DNA of 64,000 nucleotides from Pseudoduganella guangdongensis (GTDB taxonomy: Bacteria; Pseudomonadota; Gammaproteobacteria; Burkholderiales; Burkholderiaceae_D), in the NCBI RefSeq assembly GCF_009857475.1, contig NZ_WWCJ01000012.1:1-64000 (forward strand). Reading direction: 5' to 3'. The notes under the pieces were generated by a model. It did no database searches. It saw only the letters and a program-made list of their open reading frames with translations, and was not told the DNA's origin. Numbering within the stretch: the first letter of the stretch is position 1; each line of letters starts with the position of its first letter. A program made the translations under genes and the position numbers. Positions 48,231-57,535 of the stretch are shown here, one piece after another.

Positions 48231-48863
48231 GTGACCTATAGCATTAAGGAAATTTTCTACACCCTGCAGGGCGAAGGCGCCCATGCGGGGCGTCCCGCCG
48301 TTTTCTGCCGTTTCTCGGGCTGCAACCTGTGGACCGGGCGCGAACAGGACCGCGCCAGCGCGGTTTGCCAGTTCTGCGATACCGACTTTGTCGGTACCGA
48401 TGGCGAGCGCGGTGGCAAATTTGCCACGCCGCAGGCGCTGGCGCAGGAAATCGACAGCCTGTGGCCGGCCGGCGCCGGGCACAAATACGTGGTATTTACC
48501 GGCGGCGAGCCGCTGCTGCAGCTGGACGCGCCGCTGATCGACGCCATGCATGCGGTGGGCTTTACCATCGCCATTGAAACCAATGGCACCATGCAGGTGC
48601 CGGCCGGCGTGGACTGGATCTGCGTCAGCCCGAAAATGGGTTCCAAGCTGGTGGTCGGCAAGGGCAATGAACTCAAGGTCGTGATCCCGCAAAAGGACCA
48701 GGACCTGGCCGCCTATGAAGGCCTGGATTTCGAGAATTTCTTCGTGCAGCCGATGGATGGCCCGCTGGCGGCCTTCAATACCACGCTGGCGATCGAAACC
48801 TGCAAGCGCAACCCGAAATGGAAGCTGAGCTTGCAAACCCATAAACTGTTGAACATCCCATAA
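48231..48863 (+). CDS. queE: 7-carboxy-7-deazaguanine synthase QueE
   Basis: This radical SAM enzyme converts carboxytetrahydropterin to 7-carboxy-7-deazaguanine on the way to queuosine. The 210-residue protein has a C-x14-C-x2-C cluster motif (CNLWTGREQDRASAVCQFC), the spacing known for beta- and some gammaproteobacterial QueE, and FTGGEPLLQLD. The N-terminal IKEIFYTLQGEG is characteristic. The start is a GTG at 48231. It is followed 3 bases later by queD. Confidence 0.95.
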   Translation: MTYSIKEIFYTLQGEGAHAGRPAVFCRFSGCNLWTGREQDRASAVCQFCDTDFVGTDGERGGKFATPQALAQEIDSLWPAGAGHKYVVFTGGEPLLQLDAPLIDAMHAVGFTIAIETNGTMQVPAGVDWICVSPKMGSKLVVGKGNELKVVIPQKDQDLAAYEGLDFENFFVQPMDGPLAAFNTTLAIETCKRNPKWKLSLQTHKLLNIP

Positions 48864-48866
48864 GCA

Positions 48867-49770
<904 letters not shown>

Positions 49771-49821
49771 GGCGGCCCGGATTGCGCGCCACGGCGCGCC
49801 GCTGCGGTGCTATGCTGGACC

Positions 49822-50718
49822 ATGGCCAGCGTTGATATAAACGGTATTACGCTTACATACGAGTCCAGCGGCGACCCGCAAGGCCCGGCTGTGCTGCTGA
49901 ATATGGGCCTGGCGCTGCAGCTGATTTCCTGGCCGCGCGAATTTGTCGACGGCCTGGTGCAACGCGGCTACCACGTGATCCGCTACGACAACCGCGACGC
50001 CGGCCTGTCATCCCATTTCGACCACCTCGGCGTGCCCAACCTGTGGCTGGCCTATATGCGCCACCTGTTCGGCTGGCCGCAGCAGGCACCGTACACCCTG
50101 AACGACATGGCGGGCGACGCGCTCGGCCTGCTCGACGCGCTGGGCGTGGCGGCGGCGCATATTGTCGGCGTGTCCATGGGCGGCATGGTGGCGCAGATTA
50201 TGGCGGCGCGCTACCCGGGGCGCACGCTGAGCCTGACCTCCATCATGTCCAGCAGCGGGCGGCCGGGCCTGCCCGGACCCAGCCCGGCGGCGCGCCGCAT
50301 CCTGCTGCGCCGCACGCCATCCGCCCACCATCGCGGGCGCGTGGTGGAGCAGATGGTGGATACTTTCCGCACCATCGGCAGTCCGGGCTTCCCCATGCCG
50401 GACGACTTGCTGCGCCAGATGGCCGGCGAGGCGGTGGCGCGCAACGTCAATGGCAACGGCGTGGTCCGCCAACTGGTCGCCATTGCCGCCTCCGGCGACC
50501 GCAGCGCCTTGCTGCGCGAGATCGCCTGCCCGGCGCTGGTGATCCACGGCGACGCCGACCCGCTGGTGCCATGCGCCTGCGGCATCGACACCGCGCGCCA
50601 GATCCCGGGCGCACGGCTGGAGGTGATCCAGGGCATGGGGCACGATATGCCGCCCGCCCTGGTAGGGCGCTTGCTTGCCTTGCTGGATCAACACCTGCGC
50701 GGTAAGATGGCCGGGTGA
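49822..50718 (+). CDS. Alpha/beta hydrolase
   Basis: The 298-residue enzyme has the alpha/beta hydrolase layout: a nucleophile elbow GVSMGGM, an acid residue in VIHGDADPLVP and a catalytic His in GMGHDMP. YDNRDAGLSSHFD near the oxyanion region is typical of the haloalkane-dehalogenase/aclacinomycin-esterase-like group. The substrate is unknown. The ATG at 49822 begins the first strand; the ATG five codons upstream is possible. Its stop overlaps the GTG of ldcA by 4 bases. Confidence 0.88.
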   Translation: MASVDINGITLTYESSGDPQGPAVLLNMGLALQLISWPREFVDGLVQRGYHVIRYDNRDAGLSSHFDHLGVPNLWLAYMRHLFGWPQQAPYTLNDMAGDALGLLDALGVAAAHIVGVSMGGMVAQIMAARYPGRTLSLTSIMSSSGRPGLPGPSPAARRILLRRTPSAHHRGRVVEQMVDTFRTIGSPGFPMPDDLLRQMAGEAVARNVNGNGVVRQLVAIAASGDRSALLREIACPALVIHGDADPLVPCACGIDTARQIPGARLEVIQGMGHDMPPALVGRLLALLDQHLRGKMAG

Positions 50719-51620
50719 AAAATATCGGAATTGCCATTGCCGCACCTGCCGGCTACGCCCAGGATGCCGCCGCGCTGGAACGCGGCATTGCCCGCCTTGA
50801 GGCGCAGGGCTGCATCGTCCACAATTATTACGATTCGGCGGCGACTTTCCAGCGCTTTGCCGCCACCGACGACGCGCGCCTGGCGCAACTGCATGCCGCC
50901 GCCGCCGATCCGGCCTGCCAGATCGTGGTCATGCTGCGCGGACAGTACGGTGTGAGCCGCATCCTGCCGCGCATCGACTTTCGCAAGATGGCCGACAGTG
51001 GCAAACTGTTTGTCGGCTACAGCGACATCACTGCCTTCCACATGGCCCTGTACCAGGCCACGGGCCGCATCAGCTTTGCCGGGCCAATGATGAACAGCGA
51101 CTTCGCCCGCGAAGAGCACTCTGAATACGCCATGACGCAATTCTGGGACTGCATGCTGGGACCGACCCACTCGGTGCGCGGAGCCGGCGCCGGCAACCCG
51201 CTGGTCGAAGTGCACGGCACGCTGTGGGGCGGCAACCTGGCGATGGTCAACCACCTGCTTGGAACGCCATACTGGCCGCATATCGACGACGGCATCCTGT
51301 TCCTGGAAGACATCGGCGAGCATCCATACCGGGTAGAACGCATGCTGCTGCAGCTCCATTTTGCCGGTGTGCTGGAGCGCCAGAAGGCAATCGTGCTCGG
51401 CGACTTTTCCGGCTACCGCCTGTCGCCAAACGATAACGGCTATGATTTCGACGCGATGCTGGCGTTCATCCGCGCCACCGTGAAGGTGCCGGTGCTGACC
51501 GGGCTGCCGTTCGGGCATATGAAAGACCTTTGCACCTTGCCGTTCGGCGCCCAGGCCCACCTGGTGTCCGACGCCGAAGGCTTCGACCTTACTGCCAGCG
51601 GCTACCCCACCTTGCCATGA
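50715..51620 (+). CDS. ldcA: Muramoyltetrapeptide carboxypeptidase LdcA (S66 family)
   Basis: LdcA removes the terminal D-Ala from murein tetrapeptides in the cytoplasm during peptidoglycan recycling. The 301 residues show the nucleophile Ser103 in VGYSDITAF, the active-site region LFLEDIGEHPYR (with Glu198 and Glu202 as candidates) and His268 in FGHMKD. RGQYGVSRILPRIDF corresponds to the usual RGGYG motif with Gly to Gln. The start is a GTG overlapping the hydrolase gene. It overlaps the FAD oxidoreductase start by 4 bases. Confidence 0.92.
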   Translation: MKNIGIAIAAPAGYAQDAAALERGIARLEAQGCIVHNYYDSAATFQRFAATDDARLAQLHAAAADPACQIVVMLRGQYGVSRILPRIDFRKMADSGKLFVGYSDITAFHMALYQATGRISFAGPMMNSDFAREEHSEYAMTQFWDCMLGPTHSVRGAGAGNPLVEVHGTLWGGNLAMVNHLLGTPYWPHIDDGILFLEDIGEHPYRVERMLLQLHFAGVLERQKAIVLGDFSGYRLSPNDNGYDFDAMLAFIRATVKVPVLTGLPFGHMKDLCTLPFGAQAHLVSDAEGFDLTASGYPTLP

Positions 51621-52966
51621 ACGGCGCGGAAAGCTACTACCGCGCCACCGCGCCCGGAGAGAGCTATGCCGCGCTGGCCGGCCGCCAGCATGCCCGGATC
51701 TGCGTGATTGGCGCCGGTTTCGCCGGCTTGGCCACGGCCATGTCACTGATGGAGCATGGCGAGCGTGACGTGGTGCTGCTGGAGGCCGAGCGGATTGGCC
51801 ACGGTGCCTCCGGCCGCAACGGCGGTTTCGTCTTCGGCGGCTATTCACTGGACGAACAGGCCCTGCTGGCCACGGTTGGCGCCGAGCAGGGGCGGCGCCT
51901 GTACCAGCTTACGCTGGGCGCCGTCGACCAGATCCGCCGCCGCATTGAGCGCTATGGCATCGATTGCGACGCCACGCATGGCGGCATCTACCTGGCCAAC
52001 TGGTTCGACGACGCGCGCGTGCTGGACCAGCGCCAGCGCTTCATGCGGGAGCAGTTGGGCGTTGAATGGCAGCGCGTGTCGCCCGCTGATTTCGCCGAGC
52101 GGGCCCGCAGCGAGCGCTATTTCGGCGCGCTGTACGAGGAGAACGCCTTCCATTTCCACCCACTGAAATACGCGCAGGGGCTGGCGCGCGCTCTGCGCGA
52201 AGGCGGCGTGCGGGTCCACGAGGGCAGCCGCGTCAGCGCCATCGCCGCGCAGCCACGCCAGCCTGACACGACCGGCGGCCGGGCGTCTCCCGGCTGGCGG
52301 GTATCGACTGCCGGCGGCGAGGTGCTGTGCGATGAGGTGGTGGTTTGCTGCGGCGGCTATATCGAGCGCCTGTATCCCGCGCTGGCCGGCGCCATCCTGC
52401 CGATTGCGACCTACGTCATGGTGACGGAGCCGCTGGGCCAGCGCATGCCGCAGGCGTTGGCAACGGATGCCGCCGTTTACGACACACGCTTCGCCTTTGA
52501 CTACTACCGCCCGTTGCAGGACAGCCGTATGTTGTGGGGCGGACGCATCTCGATCCGCTCGCGCAGCGCGCAAGACGTGGCCCGGCTTTTGTACGCCGAC
52601 ATGTTGAAGGTATACCCGCAACTGGCCGGCACCCGCGTGGATTACGCCTGGAGCGGCCTAATGAGCTACGGCCGCCACAAGATGCCGCAGCTTGGGCGAT
52701 TGCCGAACGGCGTCTGGTATGGCATGGGTTTCGGCGGCCACGGCGTCGGCCCGACCTCGCTGGCCGGTGACGTGCTATCCGCCGCGCTGATGGGGGAGTT
52801 GAGCAAGGTCGAGCAATTCGCGGCCTGGGGCCTGCCGACCACTGGCGGTGCGGCTGGACTGCTGGCGGCGCAGCTCACTTACTGGTATTACGAACTGCGG
52901 GATTGGATGAGGGGGCAGGGGCGCTCGCCTCGTCCGCAGGCTGGCGGTAGCGAAATGGCCAACTGA
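51617..52966 (+). CDS. FAD-dependent oxidoreductase (DAO family, PuuB-like)
   Basis: The 449-residue protein belongs to the D-amino-acid oxidase group. The FAD-binding VIGAGFAGLATAMSL is at residues ~32-46, followed by GASGRNGGFVFGGY, and a C-terminal FAD segment GMGFGGHGVGPTSLAGD. These motifs are those of gamma-glutamylputrescine oxidase and related amine oxidases. It is the last gene of the operon with ldcA and is coupled to it by ATGA. It overlaps the convergent sterol-desaturase-family gene by 92 bases, an unusually long tail overlap. Confidence 0.88.
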   Translation: MNGAESYYRATAPGESYAALAGRQHARICVIGAGFAGLATAMSLMEHGERDVVLLEAERIGHGASGRNGGFVFGGYSLDEQALLATVGAEQGRRLYQLTLGAVDQIRRRIERYGIDCDATHGGIYLANWFDDARVLDQRQRFMREQLGVEWQRVSPADFAERARSERYFGALYEENAFHFHPLKYAQGLARALREGGVRVHEGSRVSAIAAQPRQPDTTGGRASPGWRVSTAGGEVLCDEVVVCCGGYIERLYPALAGAILPIATYVMVTEPLGQRMPQALATDAAVYDTRFAFDYYRPLQDSRMLWGGRISIRSRSAQDVARLLYADMLKVYPQLAGTRVDYAWSGLMSYGRHKMPQLGRLPNGVWYGMGFGGHGVGPTSLAGDVLSAALMGELSKVEQFAAWGLPTTGGAAGLLAAQLTYWYYELRDWMRGQGRSPRPQAGGSEMAN

Positions 52967-53714
52967 AGGCCTGCCACAAGGTGGTGGGCGCCTGGTCCAG
53001 TCCTGTCGGCGGGAACTCTCCCGGCTGCGGCACGTGGTGGGTGCGGAACAGCAGGTCGAAAGCCGGGAAGAGCGACGCGAAGTTGCAGTTATAGTGCTGC
53101 GGCAGGGCCGAATGGTGGATGCGGTGGAACTGCGGTGAATTCAGCAGCCACCAGCCGCGCCCGAAACCGAGCCGCAGGTTCATGTGCGGCACGATGTGGT
53201 AGAAGCCCAGCACCGCGTACATGCCCAGGATGACGCCCGGCGTCGCAAACAGTAGCCCCGCCAGCAGGTAAATAGTCAATGCCTTGAGCGCCGGCTCCAG
53301 CCAGAAGTGGCGCACGACCGTTGAAGCGTTCATGGCCGGATCGCTGTGGTGCAGCGAATGCATGGCCCACAGCCACGCGAACCGGTGCTGCGCCCGGTGG
53401 AACAGGTATTCCAGCAGATCGAGCACAAGCAGGTAAGCCAGGAAGGACGGCAGCAGCCGCCAGCCGTCGGCGCGCAGCGAAATCCAGCCGCCGCCGGCCA
53501 TATTGACCGCCGCCACGGTCAGGCTGCCGAGCGCCATGCTGGTGAGCGGCCCGCTGCTGCCATAGACCAGGAGGTAGGGCAGGTTCAGGCGCGCCGCCGC
53601 CAGGGCAGGGCGCTCAACCGGCTTGCGGCGCTCGGCCAGCATGGCCAGCAGCACCAATGCCAGCATGGGCAGGGTGTTGATCGCGATCGAGGTGGCAATA
53701 TCGACAACTTTCAT
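52875..53714 (-). CDS. Sterol desaturase / fatty acid hydroxylase family protein
   Basis: This integral-membrane di-iron enzyme hydroxylates or desaturates a lipid. The 279 residues have four hydrophobic segments and the histidine boxes HRAQH, HSLHH and HRIHH, with a further HHVP near the end. The bacterial substrate is unknown; carotenoid or hopanoid-type lipids and fatty acids are options. It is monocistronic, divergent from ybiT by 89 bases. Its last ~30 codons, rich in Ala, Pro and Ser, are antisense to the end of the FAD oxidoreductase. Confidence 0.9.
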   Translation of the reverse strand: MKVVDIATSIAINTLPMLALVLLAMLAERRKPVERPALAAARLNLPYLLVYGSSGPLTSMALGSLTVAAVNMAGGGWISLRADGWRLLPSFLAYLLVLDLLEYLFHRAQHRFAWLWAMHSLHHSDPAMNASTVVRHFWLEPALKALTIYLLAGLLFATPGVILGMYAVLGFYHIVPHMNLRLGFGRGWWLLNSPQFHRIHHSALPQHYNCNFASLFPAFDLLFRTHHVPQPGEFPPTGLDQAPTTLWQAFSWPFRYRQPADEASAPAPSSNPAVRNTSK

Positions 53715-53761
53715 GCCCGCGCCCCTCCGGCGTCTGCTAGGCGGCCAAGTGGTGGCCGGGG

Positions 53762-53767
53762 TATAAT
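53762..53767 (+). promoter_or_regulatory. Promoter -10 box of ybiT
   Basis: TATAAT 36 bases before the ybiT ATG, in the short divergent gap. There is no good -35 match at 17 bp (GC-rich sequence). Confidence 0.45.
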
Positions 53768-53803
53768 GTCCGATTCGCTTTCTAACATCTTTTTCAGCAC
53801 CCG

Positions 53804-55405
53804 ATGCTTTCTACCGCTAACATTACCATGCAGTTCGGCGCCAAGCCGCTGTTCGAGAACATTTCCGTCAAATTCGGCGACGGCAACCGTTATGGCCTGA
53901 TCGGCGCGAACGGCTGCGGCAAGTCCACCTTCATGAAGATCCTGGGTGGCGATCTCGAACCATCCGCCGGCAACGTCAGCCTGGACGCCAACGAGCGCCT
54001 GGGTAAGCTGCGCCAGGATCAGTTCGCGTACGAAGAAATGCGCGTGCTGGACGTGGTCATGATGGGGCACACCGAGATGTGGGAAGCCATGACCAAGCGC
54101 GACGCCATCTACGCCAACCCGGAAGCGACCGACGAAGACTATATGGAAGCGGCCGAACTGGAAGGCAAGGTCGCCGAGTACGACGGCTACACCGCTGAAT
54201 CGCGCGCCGGCGAACTGCTGATGGGCGCCGGCATCGACATCAGCCTGCACCAGGGCCCGATGAGCGCCGTGGCGCCGGGCTGGAAGCTGCGCGTGCTGCT
54301 GGCGCAGGCCCTGTTCTCCAACCCGCACATCCTGCTGCTGGACGAACCGACCAATAACCTGGACATCAACACCATCCGCTGGCTGGAAGATACGCTGAAC
54401 CAGCGCGATTCCACCATGATCATCATTTCCCACGATCGTCACTTCCTGAACCAGGTGTGCACCCACGTGGCCGACATGGATTACGGCACGCTGAAGATCT
54501 ATCCAGGCAACTACGACGAATACATGCTGGCCTCGACCCAGGCCCGCAACCAGCAGCTGGCCAATAACGCCAAGGCGAAAGAGAAAGTCGCCGAACTGCA
54601 GGATTTCGTACGCCGCTTCTCGGCCAACAAGTCCAAGGCCCGCCAGGCTACCTCGCGCGCCAAGATGATCGACAAGATCAAGATCGAAGACATCAAGCCG
54701 TCCTCGCGCGCCTACCCGTTCGTGCGCTTCGACGGCGAGAAGAAGCTGCACCGCCTGGCTGTGGAAACCCAGGGCATTTCCAAGACCTACGACCGCACCC
54801 TGTTCAAGAATGTGGACCTGATGGTGGAAGCTGGCGAGCGCATTGCGATCATCGGCGCCAACGGCGCCGGCAAGACCACCATGCTGCGCTGCATCGGCGG
54901 CAAGGACATCACCGGTCTGGATAGCGACACCGGCCTGGTGAAATGGGCCGAGAACGCGAACGTCGGCTACATGCCGCAGGATCCGACCGAGGAATTCGCA
55001 ACGGACCTGAACCTGACCGACTGGATGGGTCAGTGGACCAAGGAAGGCGACGACGACCAGGCCGTGCGTTCCTCGCTGGGCCGCCTGCTGTTCGGCGGCG
55101 ACGAAGTGAAGAAATCGGTCAAGGTCCTGTCGGGCGGCGAAAAAGGTCGTATGATGTACGGCAAGCTGATGTTGGGCCGTCACAATGTCCTGCTGCTGGA
55201 CGAACCGACCAACCACATGGACATGGAATCGATTGAGTCGCTCAACATCGCCCTGGAAAAGTACGCCGGCACCCTGATCTTTGTGTCGCACGACCGCGAG
55301 TTCGTATCCTCGCTGGCCACCCGCATCATCGAGATCAAGGAAAACGAAGTCGTGGACTTCCGTGGCGGCTATGAAGAGTACCTGAAGAGCCAAGGCATCG
55401 AGTAA
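53804..55405 (+). CDS. ybiT: ABC-F family ATPase YbiT
   Basis: ABC-F proteins bind the ribosome and rescue or tune translation. The 533-residue protein has two ATPase domains without membrane segments: Walker [10 protein letters not shown] (~32-40) and GANGAGKTT (~350), Walker [12 protein letters not shown] and [11 protein letters not shown], and the interdomain linker. The first domain carries [15 protein letters not shown] instead of LSGGQ, as in E. coli YbiT, whose whole sequence it follows closely, including length (530). The stop TAA shares one base with the nadA ATG (TAATG). Confidence 0.93.
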   Translation: MLSTANITMQFGAKPLFENISVKFGDGNRYGLIGANGCGKSTFMKILGGDLEPSAGNVSLDANERLGKLRQDQFAYEEMRVLDVVMMGHTEMWEAMTKRDAIYANPEATDEDYMEAAELEGKVAEYDGYTAESRAGELLMGAGIDISLHQGPMSAVAPGWKLRVLLAQALFSNPHILLLDEPTNNLDINTIRWLEDTLNQRDSTMIIISHDRHFLNQVCTHVADMDYGTLKIYPGNYDEYMLASTQARNQQLANNAKAKEKVAELQDFVRRFSANKSKARQATSRAKMIDKIKIEDIKPSSRAYPFVRFDGEKKLHRLAVETQGISKTYDRTLFKNVDLMVEAGERIAIIGANGAGKTTMLRCIGGKDITGLDSDTGLVKWAENANVGYMPQDPTEEFATDLNLTDWMGQWTKEGDDDQAVRSSLGRLLFGGDEVKKSVKVLSGGEKGRMMYGKLMLGRHNVLLLDEPTNHMDMESIESLNIALEKYAGTLIFVSHDREFVSSLATRIIEIKENEVVDFRGGYEEYLKSQGIE

Positions 55406-56538
55406 TGATCGAGACCCCAATCAAGACTGTCGAGTTCGAGAAACCCATCGAAGGCGGCAGCTGCGTGGCCCATGCATGGGCCCGCACCCCGGCCCCCGTG
55501 CCGGCCAACGAAAAAATCCTGCTGAAGGAACGCATCAAGACCCTGCTGCGCGAGCGCGATGCCGTGCTGGTGGCCCACTACTACGTGGACGCCGACCTGC
55601 AGGACCTGGCCGAGGAAACCGGCGGCTGCGTGTCGGATTCGCTGGAAATGGCGCGCTTCGGGCGCGACCATCCGGCCAAAACCCTGGTGGTGGCGGGTGT
55701 CAAGTTCATGGGCGAGACGTCCAAGATCCTGTCGCCGGAAAAGACCGTGCTGATGCCGGACCTGGACGCGACCTGTTCGCTTGACCTGGGCTGCCCGCCG
55801 GAAGACTTTATCGCCTTCTGCGACCAGCACCCGGACCGCACCGTGGTGGTGTATGCCAACACCAGCGCCGCCGTCAAGGCGCGCGCCGACTGGATGGTGA
55901 CTTCGTCCATCGGCCTGGATATCGTCAAACACCTGCACGAGCAGGGCAAGAAGATCCTGTGGGCGCCTGATAAGCACCTGGGCTCCTACATCCAGAAGCA
56001 GACCGGCGCCGACATGTTGCTGTGGCAGGGTTCCTGCCTGGTGCACGACGAATTCAAAGGCGTAGAACTGGACCTGCTGAAGGCCGAGCACCCGAACGCC
56101 AAGGTGCTGGTGCACCCAGAGTCGCCAGCCGGCGTGGTGGAGCAAGCCGACGTGGTGGGTTCCACCTCGCAGCTGATCGCCGCCGCCGTCAGCCTGCCGG
56201 CCACCGAGTTCATCGTCGCCACCGACAACGGCATCCTGCACAAAATGCGCATGGCAGCGCCCGGCAAGACCTTCATCGAAGCACCAACCGCCGGCAACAG
56301 CGCCACGTGCAAGAGCTGCGCGCACTGTCCATGGATGGCGATGAACGGCCTGCGCAACCTGGCGGAGGTGCTGGAGAATATGAACAACGAAATTCATGTC
56401 GATCCCGCCGTGGGCAAGGAAGCGCAGCGCTCGATCAACCGCATGCTCGATTTCGCCGCCGCCAAGAAGGCCAAAGTCGCGCCGGGCGCGGACCTGGCCA
56501 AGGAAGCGCAGCTGTTCAAAGGGATTGGTCCTGCATGA
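55405..56538 (+). CDS. nadA: Quinolinate synthase NadA
   Basis: NadA condenses iminoaspartate with dihydroxyacetone phosphate to quinolinate in NAD synthesis, using a 4Fe-4S cluster. The 377-residue protein shows [10 protein letters not shown], the cluster cysteine regions [23 protein letters not shown] and [14 protein letters not shown], and [14 protein letters not shown]. It is translationally coupled to ybiT and nadC. No nadB (aspartate oxidase) is seen in the window. Confidence 0.95.
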   Translation: MIETPIKTVEFEKPIEGGSCVAHAWARTPAPVPANEKILLKERIKTLLRERDAVLVAHYYVDADLQDLAEETGGCVSDSLEMARFGRDHPAKTLVVAGVKFMGETSKILSPEKTVLMPDLDATCSLDLGCPPEDFIAFCDQHPDRTVVVYANTSAAVKARADWMVTSSIGLDIVKHLHEQGKKILWAPDKHLGSYIQKQTGADMLLWQGSCLVHDEFKGVELDLLKAEHPNAKVLVHPESPAGVVEQADVVGSTSQLIAAAVSLPATEFIVATDNGILHKMRMAAPGKTFIEAPTAGNSATCKSCAHCPWMAMNGLRNLAEVLENMNNEIHVDPAVGKEAQRSINRMLDFAAAKKAKVAPGADLAKEAQLFKGIGPA

Positions 56539-57401
56539 GTACTTTGAAGAATAAGTTCGCACCGTTCGACGATGCGCTGGCGGGCGCGTATGAGCGCAAC
56601 TTGCTGGCAGCACTGATGGAAGATATCGGCACCGGCGACCTGACCGGCAAGCTGGTGCCGGAAGAAGGTCGCGCCACCGCGCGCGTGATCGTGCGCGAAG
56701 AAGCCGTCCTGTGCGGCGCGCCATGGTTTGAAGGCGTGATGGAAGCGCTGGATCCTGCCATCGAGATCGACTGGCATTACGCCGAGGGCGACCTGATGTC
56801 GGCCGATTCGCCGGTCTGCACTATCACCGGCCCGGCACGCGCCATCCTCACCGCCGAACGCTCGGCGCTGAATTTCATGCAGCTGATGTCGGGCGTGGCC
56901 ACCGCCACCCGTCGTTATGTGGACGTAATTGCCGGCACCACGGCGGCCATCCTCGACACCCGCAAGACCATCCCGGGCATGCGCCTGGCGCAGAAGTATG
57001 CGGTGCGCGTGGGCGGTGGGCAGAACCAGCGCCTGGCGCTGTATGACGGCATCCTGATCAAAGAGAACCACATCGCCGCCGCAGGCGGCATCACCGCCGC
57101 ACTGGCGGCTGCCAAGCGACTCGACGCGAAAGTGTCGATCCAGGTGGAAGTCGAAACCCTGGCGCAGCTGGAAGAGGCCTTGTCATCGGGCGCGGTCTCG
57201 ATCCTGCTCGATAACTTCGACCTCGATATGATGCGCCAAGCCGTGCAGATTAATGGTGGCCGCGCGCTGCTGGAAGCTTCCGGCGGCGTCAACTTCGACA
57301 CCGTGCGCGCCATCGCGGAAACGGGTGTCCACCGCATTTCCATCGGCGCCCTGACCAAGGACGTCAAAGCTACCGACTTCTCGCTACGCATCGTCAGCTA
57401 A
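56535..57401 (+). CDS. nadC: Quinolinate phosphoribosyltransferase NadC
   Basis: NadC converts quinolinate and PRPP to nicotinate mononucleotide. The 288-residue protein has the family motifs [61 protein letters not shown] and ILLDNFD. The ATG at 56535 overlaps the nadA stop; the longer frame upstream is a shadow of nadA. It is the last gene of the ybiT-nadA-nadC operon and is followed by a strong terminator. Confidence 0.96.
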   Translation: MSTLKNKFAPFDDALAGAYERNLLAALMEDIGTGDLTGKLVPEEGRATARVIVREEAVLCGAPWFEGVMEALDPAIEIDWHYAEGDLMSADSPVCTITGPARAILTAERSALNFMQLMSGVATATRRYVDVIAGTTAAILDTRKTIPGMRLAQKYAVRVGGGQNQRLALYDGILIKENHIAAAGGITAALAAAKRLDAKVSIQVEVETLAQLEEALSSGAVSILLDNFDLDMMRQAVQINGGRALLEASGGVNFDTVRAIAETGVHRISIGALTKDVKATDFSLRIVS

Positions 57402-57423
57402 GCCGCCAGCGCCGCGAATCAGG

Positions 57424-57451
57424 AACGCCGCCTCGTGCGGCGTTTTTTTTT
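57424..57451 (+). terminator. Intrinsic terminator of the ybiT-nadA-nadC operon
   Basis: ACGCCGC and GCGGCGT form a 7-bp stem around a 5-base loop, followed by a run of nine T. It is 22 bases after the nadC stop. Confidence 0.93.
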
Positions 57452-57470
57452 CGTCTGTTGTGATTTTTCG

Positions 57471-57490
57471 AGAGTAATCTTCGTTACTCT
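57471..57490. promoter_or_regulatory. Inverted repeat overlapping the RTX1 promoter
   Basis: AGAGTAA (57471-57477) and TTACTCT (57484-57490) are a perfect 7-bp dyad around TCTTCG. An extended -10-like TGTGTAATAT lies at 57492-57501, so the dyad covers the -35 position. It could be an operator or, as RNA, a small hairpin. Confidence 0.5.
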
Positions 57491-57535
57491 TTGTGTAATA
57501 TCTCGCACAATTGAAACTTTTAGTTGTCAGCAAAG

